Origin: Candidatus Competibacter denitrificans Run_A_D11
Lineage (GTDB): Bacteria > Pseudomonadota > Gammaproteobacteria > Competibacterales > Competibacteraceae
NCBI RefSeq assembly: GCF_001051235.1
Contig: NZ_CBTJ020000001.1
Coordinates: forward strand, 1-64,000
DNA length: 64,000 bases
Reading direction: 5' to 3'
The notes under the pieces: generated by a model
What the model was told of the DNA's origin: nothing
What the model saw: only the letters and a program-made list of their open reading frames with translations
Databases searched by the model: none
Shown: piece after piece, positions 17,872-27,900 of the stretch
How the letters are laid out: every line of letters starts with the position of its first letter
How positions within the stretch are numbered: position 1 is the stretch's first letter
Made by a program: the position numbers and the translations under genes

Positions 17872-18234
17872 ATGACGTTCAGAAACAGGATCATAGCCTT
17901 CGCCGTTGCGCTGACGGCGATCTTCTGGCTGAGCGGATTTTCACCGTCGAAAAAAGCAGGCGGCGACGCCGTAGCAACGAGGAACTGTAAGATGGACGCA
18001 ATCAAACAATCCGTTTGTGTTTACCAAGCGATTCTGGACGATGTGGATAAGAACTATTCCCTGCGTGGTGGCGGCGGAATTAGTCGGATCGTGCAGAATT
18101 CAACCAGCACTTATTCAGTCCATCTCCTCCAGGAAGAGCGTGAAGATGTCCGTACCTACGAAGTGAAAGTCGCGCCCAACGGCACAGTGACAATCACTGG
18201 CGTCACCGAGAAAACCATCTCGCATTCAAGATAG
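17872..18234 (+). CDS. Small secreted protein of unknown function
   Basis: A 120-residue protein starting at ATG 17872 behind AGGGA. The N-terminus MTFRNRIIAFAVALTAIFWL is a typical signal peptide or anchor: a basic start, then a hydrophobic core. The mature part has two Cys, a Gly-rich stretch (RGGGGISRI) and a C-terminal beta-rich segment with YEVKVAPNGTVTITG. No family is recognised. It begins 13 bases after the metalloprotease stop on the same strand, so the two are probably co-transcribed and may act together outside the cytoplasm. Confidence 0.65.
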   Translation: MTFRNRIIAFAVALTAIFWLSGFSPSKKAGGDAVATRNCKMDAIKQSVCVYQAILDDVDKNYSLRGGGGISRIVQNSTSTYSVHLLQEEREDVRTYEVKVAPNGTVTITGVTEKTISHSR

Positions 18235-18287
18235 GATCGGCAAAATAGCCCAATAGGGTCGTCTCTGCGGCTGGCCATGGGTAAGTA

Positions 18288-20201
18288 CTAGAGACGACTG
18301 CCCGATCCCGGTTCCACCCACAACCGATCCCGCAGGCCCGACGAGCGCTGCAAGCGGCGTTCCACCGCGCCCGCGAACACGGCCGGAACACCATAAAAAC
18401 TCGCCTCAGCTTTCGCACGGGTCAGTGCCGTATAAATCAGTTCTCGACTTAAGACCGGCGAGGGTTCATTGGGCGTCACCACCAAAATCCGTTCGAATTC
18501 CGACCCCTGACTTTTGTGGACCGTCATCGCGTAAACGGTCTCATGCTCCGGCAAACGCGCCGGTGCGAAACTGCGCAATAAGCCATCACTGCCCAGGAAA
18601 AACACCTTCACCCGCTCCGGCTCATTAGGGTCCGGCAAGGCAATGCCGATATCACCATTGAACAGCCGCAAGTTGTAATCATTGCGCACGATCATCACCG
18701 GCCGACCCACATACCAGGGCTGACGGCTATCCAGCAAACCTCGGTTGTGCAGCACCGTCTCACACAGCCGATTCAAGGCTTCAACCCCAAACGGCCCGCT
18801 GCGCAGCGCCGATAACACCCGAAACCGATTGAAGTGCGTAAACACGTCACTGGGCGCAGCTTGTTCTCGCACCGCATGGAGATAAGGGGCAAAGCCCGCC
18901 ACCACCGGTGTTGCCAATTGCTCCGGCAATCCCGCCGAATCGGCCAGCAACCGCCAGCCGATATCGCCATAGCGGCCCTGCGCCAGTAACCCGACCGCTT
19001 CGGCCGATTGGCCCCGATTGACCGCACGGGCCAGCGCGCCAATCCCGCTGGTTGCCCCAAAGCGGAAGCTGTAGCGCAGCAACACGATGGCATCGGTCAA
19101 AGGTGAAACCGCATCCCGACCCTCCGGTAATTTCTCACCGGTCAGTTGCACCAGCTTGGCTTGGAACGCGGGCGAAAACCGACCGGCGCGGGCGCAGATT
19201 TCGCCCAGCACTGACCCCGCTTCCACCGACGCCAATTGATCCTTATCGCCCAGCAGAATCAACCGTGCCTCTGGCGGCAGTGCCTCCAGGGTCTTGGCCA
19301 TCAGCGCCAGCCCCACCATCGACACCTCATCGACCACCAATAAATCCAGCGGCAGCGGATTGTCGGCGTTGTAGCGGAAATACACCGAATCCGGCCGACT
19401 CCCCAACAAGCGGTGCAGCGTGGACGCCTCATCGGGAATTTGCGCAGCGTGTTCCGAGGCCAGCCCCAAGCCTGGCTTGGCCGCGCGGATTGACTCCTGC
19501 AAACGCGCTGCCGCCTTGCCGGTGGGCGCGGCCAAGGCGATGCGCAACGGCCGGTCGGTCTGACCGCTGAGCAGCGCCAGAATCCGCAACACGGTGCTGG
19601 TTTTACCAGTACCCGGCCCGCCGGAAATCACGCACAACCGTTTCAGCGCCGCCACCGCCGCCGCGACCTTCTGCCAATCCGGTCCCTCCAGTTGCGGCGG
19701 ACGTGGGAACAGCCGATTGAGATCGGCCTGCAAGCGCGCTTCATCCGTCACCTCGACCTCGGCACTCGCGCGCTCAAGCAAATCCGCCGCCAACTGCTGC
19801 TCATAGCCCCAATAGCGGTACAGATACAATCGGCCCCGCCGATCCAGAATCAGTGGTTGCCGCTGGCCCGGTCGCCCGACCACCGGACTGACGCGCAAAC
19901 CTTCCAGCCAGTCACTGATAGGTGGTGGGGCAAAGCCGACGCTTTCCGCCATACTCGCCTGCCAGCGCCGCGTCCATTGCCGGAGATTGACGCAGATATC
20001 ACCCTGGCCGGTGGCATGACTGGCCAGTGCCGCCGCCAGCTCCAGCCTGCCCTTAACCGCTAGCCCATTCTCTGGGGAGACAGGGCCAGCCAAGCGCCCC
20101 ATTAAGCGGGCGAAATGGATATCAAGATCGGTCAGCACGCCCTGTTCCCGTAACAGCGGCAGCGGATCGGCCAGGTTGGGAATCGCACTGACGCCGCTCA
20201 T
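18288..20201 (-). CDS. recD: Exodeoxyribonuclease V alpha subunit (RecD helicase)
   Basis: A 637-residue SF1B 5'-3' helicase subunit of RecBCD, which processes double-strand breaks and degrades phage DNA. Walker A GGPGTGKTST lies near residue 193. The DEVSMVG region (Walker B) and the C-terminal TVHKSQGSEFERILVV motif are clear. Length is near that of E. coli RecD (608). The start ATG overlaps the recB stop by four bases (ATGA), so the two are translationally coupled. The stop lies inside a short inverted repeat (18258-18266 with 18290-18298) that lacks a T-run. Confidence 0.96.
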   Translation of the reverse strand: MSGVSAIPNLADPLPLLREQGVLTDLDIHFARLMGRLAGPVSPENGLAVKGRLELAAALASHATGQGDICVNLRQWTRRWQASMAESVGFAPPPISDWLEGLRVSPVVGRPGQRQPLILDRRGRLYLYRYWGYEQQLAADLLERASAEVEVTDEARLQADLNRLFPRPPQLEGPDWQKVAAAVAALKRLCVISGGPGTGKTSTVLRILALLSGQTDRPLRIALAAPTGKAAARLQESIRAAKPGLGLASEHAAQIPDEASTLHRLLGSRPDSVYFRYNADNPLPLDLLVVDEVSMVGLALMAKTLEALPPEARLILLGDKDQLASVEAGSVLGEICARAGRFSPAFQAKLVQLTGEKLPEGRDAVSPLTDAIVLLRYSFRFGATSGIGALARAVNRGQSAEAVGLLAQGRYGDIGWRLLADSAGLPEQLATPVVAGFAPYLHAVREQAAPSDVFTHFNRFRVLSALRSGPFGVEALNRLCETVLHNRGLLDSRQPWYVGRPVMIVRNDYNLRLFNGDIGIALPDPNEPERVKVFFLGSDGLLRSFAPARLPEHETVYAMTVHKSQGSEFERILVVTPNEPSPVLSRELIYTALTRAKAEASFYGVPAVFAGAVERRLQRSSGLRDRLWVEPGSGSRL

Positions 20202-23200
20202 GCCGTCACCGTCCCGGTTGCCATCAACACATCGAGCGCCCGTATCAGTTCAGCGGGTGGCCGGTCACGAAACACCCCATAATCCTCGCCCCAAGCGGGG
20301 TCCATCCCCCGTAAAAACAAGTAGAAAACCCCGCCGAAATGCCGATCATAGTGATAATTGGGCACCCGCAGCCGCAGATAGCGGTGCAGCGCTACGGTGT
20401 AAATCAAATATTGCAAGCCGTAAGACTCGCGCGCCATCGCCTCATCCAGGCGCGAGCGCCGGTAAGCAGCCACCTCTGCCCCCAACCAGTTGGATTTGTA
20501 ATCGGCCAAGTAGAAACGACCACCGCTTTCAAACACCAAGTCGATGTAGCCCTTCATATAACCGCGCAAGGGCGTGAATTCTAAGGTCTCGATCATGTCC
20601 TGAAGGGGGCCGCTGTCCTGGCCATGCAGTTCCAACACCCGCCGCAGATGATCGGGGCGCAGATGGGCGAGCGAATAATAAAATTCCAACTCGTTCAGCC
20701 GTTGCTCCAAGCCGACGGCTGCCAGGCAAATGTTGCTGTGATCCAGCGGTGTAGCCAGCACCCGTTGCACCATGTCCGCTACGACCGGCGTCCAGGTGGC
20801 TGCGTCAAATCCATGGCCGTTCAAGGTCCGTTCCACCAGCGCTTCCAGCGGTTCACGGTTGTACTCGGTAAAATCCAGGCGCTCGAACAGCGCGTGCAAA
20901 CAGGTGCCAGCTTTAGCCCCGCGCGGGAACTCGAAAATGCTCAAGCCAGGAACTGCGGCCGGTGGCTCTGCGGTTGCCACAACCACTGGCACGGCCGTGG
21001 CCATGTCGTAATCCGGTAATTCGCCACCCTGCCCCGCCGCCAATGCGGTAAAACTACCGACCTGCCAGGATTCACGCATCGAGCCTGCAAAAACCCGCGC
21101 CGCCAAGTCCGGTTCAGGTACGGCGGGTGGTTGATAGCGTTCTCCCGCAGCCCACGGCAACGGGGCGACCGCGACCGTATCACCGGCTCCGGCCAGCGCG
21201 GTGTGCAAATCACCCAACACGGCTTCGGCCGTCATCTCCTTGAAGCGCTGTTTAGTGACTTCGAGCGGATCTTGTGCAGGGCCAACCACTGGCGGCCCGT
21301 GCAGGAGCCAAGCCGCTGGCGCGGTTTCCGCCGCTTTGATCTTGCCCCACACCAGATAGCAGCGCTGTTTAGCGCGGGTCAGCGCCACATAGAACAGCCG
21401 CAAATTCTCAGCCATCTCCTCGCGGCGGGCGTGCTCGCGCGCTTCGGCATCCTCGCTGGCGCCAAAGGCTAGAAAGGTTCGGCTAGGGTCTGCCGGGTCA
21501 TGATAGAGCAAGGTTTCGTTGGCTTTTTCTTCGGTGCGCAATTTGCCGTCCCACAAAAACGGACAGAACACCACCGGATACTCCAGTCCCTTGCTTTTGT
21601 GGACAGTGACGATCTTGACCAGATTCTCGTCACTCTCCAGCCGCAGTTGCTGCGCCTCATCCTGATTGCCGGGGGCACGGCGCTGTTCACCCAGCCATTT
21701 CAGCAAACCGCTCAGGCCAGGATGGGTGCGGCTGGCGAGATGCAGCAGTTCGGCCAGATGCAGCAGATTGGTCAAGCGCCGGTCGCCATCACGAAAGGCC
21801 AGCAACCGCTGCGGCACGCCCTCCGCCATCAGCCAGGCGCGGAAAAAGCGCATGAAACCGTGTTCGAGCCAGGTTTGCCGATAATCCTGTAATTTTTGCA
21901 GCCACTGCGCCCAGGCCCGCTCGTCCTCACGCAAGCGGTACAGTTCTTCCCCGCTCAAGCCGCACAGATCAGACGCTAGCATCGCCCGCACCCAGCCCTC
22001 GTTACCCGGCTCAGCTACAGCCGCCAGCAACCAGGCGAGCTGTTGCGCTTCCTGGGACCAGAACACACTGTCATCGGCGTGCTGGACGCTGGGAACGCCA
22101 AGTCGCAGCAACTGATTACGGATCATCCGTCCCTGCCAGTGGCTGCGCACCAACACAGCGATATCACCACCGGCCAACGGGCGGCTGCCTTCACCGTCCG
22201 GCTGCTCACCGATGCGCGCCTGATTGCGAGCACCGAGATTGAGCAGATGGGCGATTTCAGCAGCGGTCGCGCACACGGCCTGTTCACCGGCCATGCCTTT
22301 GGGAACGGCGGATTCGCTGCTGGGTTCCAGCAACCACAGATGCAGCGCCGGTTCCAATCGCCGGTGCAGCCAAAGATGCTCTGGACGTTTGCTACCGGCC
22401 GGCCGAGCCGGATGGAACGGAATACCGTCAAACAAAAAAGTTGGTTGCCGGGTGGCGCCGAATACAGCGTTCAGGGCAGTCAACAAGCGGGCATCAGAAC
22501 GCCAGTTGACATCCAGGGTGTAATGGCGCGGCGTATCACGCCGAGCGGTCAGGTAGGCAAAGATGTCCGCCCCACGAAAGCTGTAAATCGCCTGTTTGGG
22601 ATCGCCGACCAGAAACACCGGCTTGCCGGTATCCGCATAGATATGCCGAAAAATGTCGTACTGCACCGGATCGGTATCCTGAAATTCGTCGATCAAAGCT
22701 GCCGCATAGCGTCGCCGCAAGCTCTCGGTCAGAGCGATGCCTTGGCGGGGATGGCGCAAGGCGGCGTGTAGATTGAGCAGCAGATCGTCGTAGGATTGCA
22801 CCTGCTGTTGGCGTTTGCGTGTGGCCAGTTCGGCATTACACCAAGCCAGCAGCTTGACCGGTACCTGATGGCGGCAGTAATCAGCCAGCGTCTCGCAAGC
22901 GGTTTTTAGAGTTTGGCAGGCATCAAAAAACGGATGTTGGGGCGCAATCTTGCCCTGTTTGAGCGAGGCTTTGTCTTGCAGCGTTGCCGTGGTGAATTTG
23001 TCGAATTTCTCGAACAGGGCAATTTTCGGTAGATCCACTGTCAGATAGGCATTCATCACTTCCAGCCAACCGGGCAAGGATTTCAGGCTGTATTTTTGCC
23101 GATTGAGCGCAGGCGATTTCAGCAATAATTCTTCGATCTGGGCGCGCTCCTCCAGCCACAACTGCCGCGCCTGTTGAAAGGCGGCGCTGAACGCTTGTTC

Positions 23201-23830
23201 GAGCACCCGGCCGTCGGCTTCACCGCTCGGCGTGGTGATTTGCAGGTAGGGTTTACCTAAATAGCGCTCAATCTGGCCGCGCAATTGCTCTGGGCTGGCG
23301 CGTTGATCAAGAAAATACTGCACGACCAGCGGCGAGGCGGCGTAGAACTCCCGCCGCCAGAAATCATCGACGATTTCACCCAGCAAATCGCTGGTGTCGG
23401 CCAGCAGTTCCGTGTCGAAGGACAGGCCACTCTCGAAGGCGTTATCGCCCAGCACCCGCTTGCAAAATCCGTGGATGGTGAAGATGGCGGCTTCGTCAAA
23501 ACCGCGCGCGGCGTTGGTCAAACGGCGGATAGCGATCTCCCGATCAGGGGATAAATCGAGCAGACGGGTGGCTAGTTCATCGTCTTCCGAAGCACGACCA
23601 TCCAGAAAAGCGCGGCGGATTTGCGCTAAACGCTCACGGATACGATCCCGTAATTCCTTGGTGGCGGCGTTGGTGTACGTGACCACCAAAATACGGTCAA
23701 CCGGAATCCCGGCCTCAACCACCAGCCGTAGATACAGCCCGGTGATGGTGTAGGTCTTACCGGTTCCGGCACTGGCTTCGATGAGGTTGAAACCGGCCAG
23801 AGGGATGTAAAGCGGATCGAGGTGTTGCAT
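20198..23830 (-). CDS. recB: Exodeoxyribonuclease V beta subunit (RecB helicase-nuclease)
   Basis: A 1210-residue SF1A 3'-5' helicase and sole nuclease subunit of RecBCD. Walker A ASAGTGKTYTI lies near residue 20, IDEFQDTDPVQYDIF is the Walker B region, and VHKSKGLEYPVVFCPF is motif V. The C-terminal nuclease motif LADYKSNWLG near 1108 contains the catalytic Asp and Lys of the RecB/AddAB nuclease. I chose the ATG at 23830, giving MQHLDPLYIPLAGFNLIEAS, because known RecB proteins begin at this point; an in-frame GTG at 23893 would add 21 residues. Length is near E. coli (1180). The operon order recC-(two small genes)-recB-recD is normal except for the inserts. Confidence 0.96.
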   Translation of the reverse strand: MQHLDPLYIPLAGFNLIEASAGTGKTYTITGLYLRLVVEAGIPVDRILVVTYTNAATKELRDRIRERLAQIRRAFLDGRASEDDELATRLLDLSPDREIAIRRLTNAARGFDEAAIFTIHGFCKRVLGDNAFESGLSFDTELLADTSDLLGEIVDDFWRREFYAASPLVVQYFLDQRASPEQLRGQIERYLGKPYLQITTPSGEADGRVLEQAFSAAFQQARQLWLEERAQIEELLLKSPALNRQKYSLKSLPGWLEVMNAYLTVDLPKIALFEKFDKFTTATLQDKASLKQGKIAPQHPFFDACQTLKTACETLADYCRHQVPVKLLAWCNAELATRKRQQQVQSYDDLLLNLHAALRHPRQGIALTESLRRRYAAALIDEFQDTDPVQYDIFRHIYADTGKPVFLVGDPKQAIYSFRGADIFAYLTARRDTPRHYTLDVNWRSDARLLTALNAVFGATRQPTFLFDGIPFHPARPAGSKRPEHLWLHRRLEPALHLWLLEPSSESAVPKGMAGEQAVCATAAEIAHLLNLGARNQARIGEQPDGEGSRPLAGGDIAVLVRSHWQGRMIRNQLLRLGVPSVQHADDSVFWSQEAQQLAWLLAAVAEPGNEGWVRAMLASDLCGLSGEELYRLREDERAWAQWLQKLQDYRQTWLEHGFMRFFRAWLMAEGVPQRLLAFRDGDRRLTNLLHLAELLHLASRTHPGLSGLLKWLGEQRRAPGNQDEAQQLRLESDENLVKIVTVHKSKGLEYPVVFCPFLWDGKLRTEEKANETLLYHDPADPSRTFLAFGASEDAEAREHARREEMAENLRLFYVALTRAKQRCYLVWGKIKAAETAPAAWLLHGPPVVGPAQDPLEVTKQRFKEMTAEAVLGDLHTALAGAGDTVAVAPLPWAAGERYQPPAVPEPDLAARVFAGSMRESWQVGSFTALAAGQGGELPDYDMATAVPVVVATAEPPAAVPGLSIFEFPRGAKAGTCLHALFERLDFTEYNREPLEALVERTLNGHGFDAATWTPVVADMVQRVLATPLDHSNICLAAVGLEQRLNELEFYYSLAHLRPDHLRRVLELHGQDSGPLQDMIETLEFTPLRGYMKGYIDLVFESGGRFYLADYKSNWLGAEVAAYRRSRLDEAMARESYGLQYLIYTVALHRYLRLRVPNYHYDRHFGGVFYLFLRGMDPAWGEDYGVFRDRPPAELIRALDVLMATGTVTA

Positions 23831-23959
23831 GTTACGCACCGGAGTTGCTTTCAAGCTGCTGATGAGCCGAAGCGATATGAAAGAATGGCCCACTTAACGA
23901 GTAGGATCATTATCCCATTGTCACAAATAATGAGGCTCAAAACGCCTTATCCATCATAA

Positions 23960-24211
23960 TCATTCCTGGCCCCACAAGTATTTTTTGTAGTCCACGGCAA
24001 GGCGGCCATCTCCTTCCATACACCCCAGCAGGTCATGCTCCTTAAGAATTCGCAACACTTTTTGGCCTTCGGTTTCCGGTGGAAATGTCGTTTCATCAAG
24101 AGCCTTTATCAAAATATCTGCTACTAATTGTGGCAGTGATTTATTAGAGTGATGTTGAAGCTCTAACAGACGCTTGGCGTGTATCTCATCCAACTCAGTT
24201 TCAATACGCAT
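23960..24211 (-). CDS. Antitoxin-like small protein without an adjacent toxin
   Basis: An 83-residue protein. The N-terminal half (MRIETELDEIHAKRLLELQ, followed by SLPQLVADILIKAL) looks like a short helical DNA-binding or dimerisation unit. The tail GCMEGDGRLAVDYKKYLW resembles the toxin-wrapping end of small antitoxins that accompany PIN (VapC) toxins; this is from memory of such sequences, not from a search. No toxin gene follows: the next gene downstream is recB about 130 bases away, and the gene upstream encodes a membrane protein. It is therefore either an orphan antitoxin or something unrelated. It lies within the recC-recB interval with the AT-rich gene next to it, which suggests a shared insertion. 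Confidence 0.6.
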   Translation of the reverse strand: MRIETELDEIHAKRLLELQHHSNKSLPQLVADILIKALDETTFPPETEGQKVLRILKEHDLLGCMEGDGRLAVDYKKYLWGQE

Positions 24212-24315
24212 GATGGTCTTTCATAATCTTGCATTCATCCGCCAAGTATTTGGCCTAAAGTGTAATAACCGAGATCAGCCGTCAGAGGACCGTAAGCCCC
24301 CTGAAACCCAGCCGG

Positions 24316-24774
24316 CTATAACACGCACCGGTTAGGCTGGGAATGGGCAGAGGATTGTTGTCGGCATAGGTTTAAGGTGTATGGATCAAAGCATACTCTC
24401 CCTACTGATGTTGACCCACGCTTTCCGAAAGTATCACTTGACAATAATGCTTGATAGTTTATCCCAAGCCCAAAAAGCATGAGGAAGAAGAAACCTAAAA
24501 TCGATTTTTTTAGATAAAATCTATACTCTTTTTCGCAAACTCTTGGGATTAAAGTTGTAGCTTGAAAATACTGCAAAAATCCGGAAAAAAGCATTACTGC
24601 TATAATTTGAAAAAATACTCCTATGAAAATACCTGCCGCTGAAACCGGTGGGCTGAATTCGCAGCGAAGGTGGTAGAAATATAAATTCATCACAATAAGT
24701 AATAAGCCAAAGCCAATTGTAAGAAAATGTCCGACTTTATTGAGCTTTACCATAGAAATATGATGTTCTAACAT
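24316..24774 (-). CDS. Hypothetical membrane protein, AT-rich
   Basis: A 152-residue protein starting at ATG 24774, eight bases after AAGGAT. There are three hydrophobic segments: about 17-35 (FLTIGFGLLLIVMNLYFY), 46-68 and 91-106. No known family is recognised. Its base composition is clearly lower in GC than the flanking rec genes, which suggests horizontal origin. The last 30 residues may be read-through into an adjacent sequence, since a hairpin with CCCAGCC/GGCTGGG arms spans the stop codon. It lies between recC and recB, interrupting a normally tight operon. Confidence 0.55.
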   Translation of the reverse strand: MLEHHISMVKLNKVGHFLTIGFGLLLIVMNLYFYHLRCEFSPPVSAAGIFIGVFFQIIAVMLFSGFLQYFQATTLIPRVCEKEYRFYLKKSILGFFFLMLFGLGINYQALLSSDTFGKRGSTSVGRVCFDPYTLNLCRQQSSAHSQPNRCVL

Positions 24775-24903
24775 TAGTTTTTATCCTTAATTATTCTGAG
24801 AAAAGCCAGCAAGCTGTATTCAGATAAAAGGCAAAATTCCCAGCATGACTAATGATCATCATCCGAAAAAATAGATTACTGCCAGAAATCAGTCACCTGA
24901 TCG

Positions 24904-27900
24904 TTATTCTTCATCCTCCACCCGCACATGCGTAAACAACGGCTCAAAAACCGCCATCGCCAGCGCCTCAAACTCTTTATTCAGCGGATCGGTATCGCGT
25001 AACGCCAATTGATAATACGGGTCATCCCGTTCCGCCGAACCCTCTCGATAGTCGCTTCCTTCCCAAGCCATGTGAGCCAGGCGCGCGGCCTTGTCTGAAT
25101 TGGGTTCCTTGCGCAATTGCTGGACATAGGCCAGTGCGCTTTTTGGGAAGAAATGCACTAACCGCCGCGATCCTTGCCAATACAAATCCAACAGCGCCCG
25201 AAGTTGTGGTTCCGGCTCTGCAACCGGCTCCAAGATCACATCTTTGTCTTCCGCAATCCAATGACTTTGCAATAAGACACCCGGCGGAGACATCACATTC
25301 AACGCCAGATGATGCAGCCACAGATTCAGATAATCGGCGGCTTTCATCCCCGCCAGCCGATAACCCACCCAGCCTTTCGGCGTCAGCCCGGTTAACCGGT
25401 CGGTCAAACGAAACTCGCCTAACGTCAAATCCAAATTCAGCCAATCGGTCTTGCGACTCGTTAAGATCCGCCCCAGGCGACCGGCAAACCGGACCACCCG
25501 CTCTTGCGCCTGAGCGAACACGCATTCGCCGACCTGGCCATGCGGCAGCGCACCGCTCGCCTGCATCACCTTGGCAATTTCGGTGACCGGCCGCCGATCC
25601 AGATACAAATCCAACATACGCCCGGTCAGCGCATAGCTTTCCAAGCCATCCAGCACAAAGGGTTCGCGGGTTTCCAGATCTTCTTCATCCGGGTCTGGGC
25701 GAATCCCCAAGCGCTCCCGCAACAGCCAACGGGCCGGGTTTTTGAAAAACCGCGCCAGACCTTCCAACGTCAATGAGCGCGCCGCCGGTTCCGCTTCCGG
25801 CAGCTCACCTGCCAGCAGCGGCACGGTATCCTGCGCTCCGCGCCCGGTATGCCGGCTCGCTTCTACCCACTCGCGCGCGTAACTAAACCAGCGCCCATCG
25901 CCGATAAAATAACGCCGACTAAAGGCTTGCAAGGGATGGCGGGTGATGAGTTGCTCACTGGCCCTGCCACTATCATCAGCCCGCCGAAAACCCCGATTTA
26001 CCGTATCCAGCAACTCGCCCACCAACACCGATGGCGGCAGCACCGCATTGTCACAAATGCTCTGGCCGACATAGCTGATATACAAAAACCGGCGGGCCGA
26101 CAGCAGCGTCTCCAGAAACAGATAACGATCATCCTGCCGACGAGAACGGTCGCCGCGCCGGAAGCGGGCCGCCATCAAATCGAAATCAACCGGCCGCTGC
26201 GGGCGCGGGTAGGCGTCGTCATTCATGCCGATCAGGCAGACCACCGGAAAGGGGATGCTGCGCATCGGCACCATCGCGCAACAGGTCACCCCGCCGCCGA
26301 GGAATCGGCCCGGTTGATCGTCGGCTGTATTGATCTCCCGACGCAGCGCTGATTTGATGACCGCCAAGCTCAACGGCTCGGCTAACTCCGCCAGTTCGAC
26401 TTGCTCGTTCAGTGCGGTGAGCGCGTCGCGCATCAATTGCAACTGCGCTTCCTCGCGCTCGCGGGCGTCGAAAAATTGCTCCAGGACCGCCGTCAGGGTG
26501 CTCACCCACGCCGCCACCGGTCGCCGCTCACGCAATTGCGTATCCAAGCCAAACAGCGCCTCGGTGAAGCTGTGCAACTGCCCCAAAGCCTGGGCTTCGC
26601 TGCCCTCCACATCATCGTAGGGCAGAATATCGCCATACAGTTCCCGGTCACCGCCCGGCAGGGCATAGCCCAACAATAAGCGATCCAGTCCGGCTCGCCA
26701 GGTATGCTCGGCCGTCGCCGGCAACTCCCAGGTGGTTTTAATACCGCCATCGATACCCCAACGAATACCGGCCTCCCGCACCCAGCGCCGGATGCGGTCC
26801 AGATCGGCTTCGGCTAAGCCAAACCGTCGCCGGATCGCAGGCGCTGCCAACAAGCCGAGCACTTGCGCCGCGTCGAAACGGCCACCTCCCAAATCCAACA
26901 GATTAAAAAACACCTCGACCAGTGGATTTTCTGCCTGAACACCCTGATCGGCGACGCTGAACGGAATCCGCCGTTCGCGTGGGGCGCTGTCGAATACCGC
27001 TTCGATCAAGGGGCCGTAGGTGGCGATAGCCGGGGTCATCACGATCACATCTGAAGGCCGCAAATCCGGCTGGGCCTGGAATAGCGCCAACAACTGATCA
27101 TGCAACACCTCGACCTCGCGCATCGGGCCGTGGCAGACATGCACTTGCACCGAGCGGTCGTCCAGCCGTAACGTCAACGGCGGACACTCATCACCGCCAC
27201 GCTCGCGCAGATGCAGGATGTCAGCCTGCAAACACGGCAATAATTCTGCCCCGACCGGCTCGACGAACTGTTCCCACTCACTGCGCGGATACGCTTGCAG
27301 CAAATCAAGAAAATCCCGCCCCTGCTTGCCGAACGAAGCCAATAGCGGATTACCGACGGTCAGATACGCTTCTTCAGGATCGATGTCTTCGCCCAAGCGG
27401 GCAATGTCACGCTCAGGCCGGATATCACCCCAATATTCCCGACATGGGTCAAGGAGGAACCAATGGAGATCGGCATAGCGCGCCAATCCCGCCAACAAAT
27501 CCAGATACAGTGGTGGCAGCGCCGCTACTCCGACAATAGCGATCCGCTCCGGCAAGCGCGCCTGATCGAAAGCGCCGTCGGCCAACGCTTGGCTAAACTG
27601 CTCTTGCACCCGTACCCGATGCGCTTCACCGCGTCGCGACAGCCGCCGCCACAGTTCCGCCTGCCAGTGTTCCCCCTCCCCAGCCTCCCACTTGCGAATC
27701 CAATCAGGCCGGTAGATCAAATATTGATCGAAACAATCCGCGATGTGATAAGCCAATTCATAGCGTCGGAAATCATCGTCCCGGTCACCCAGATAGGCGC
27801 GTACCGGCTCGAAACAGGGCGCTGTCCCCACATCGCGCAGCAGCTCCAGCAAACGCCAAACCAGCACCGGCTTGTCGAATGTGGAGGTGGCTGGCAATTG

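Noticed and set aside
18258..18298. Inverted repeat GTCGTCTCT/AGAGACGAC at the recD end as terminator
   Set aside because: A 23-base loop and no T-run on either strand; a weak candidate only.
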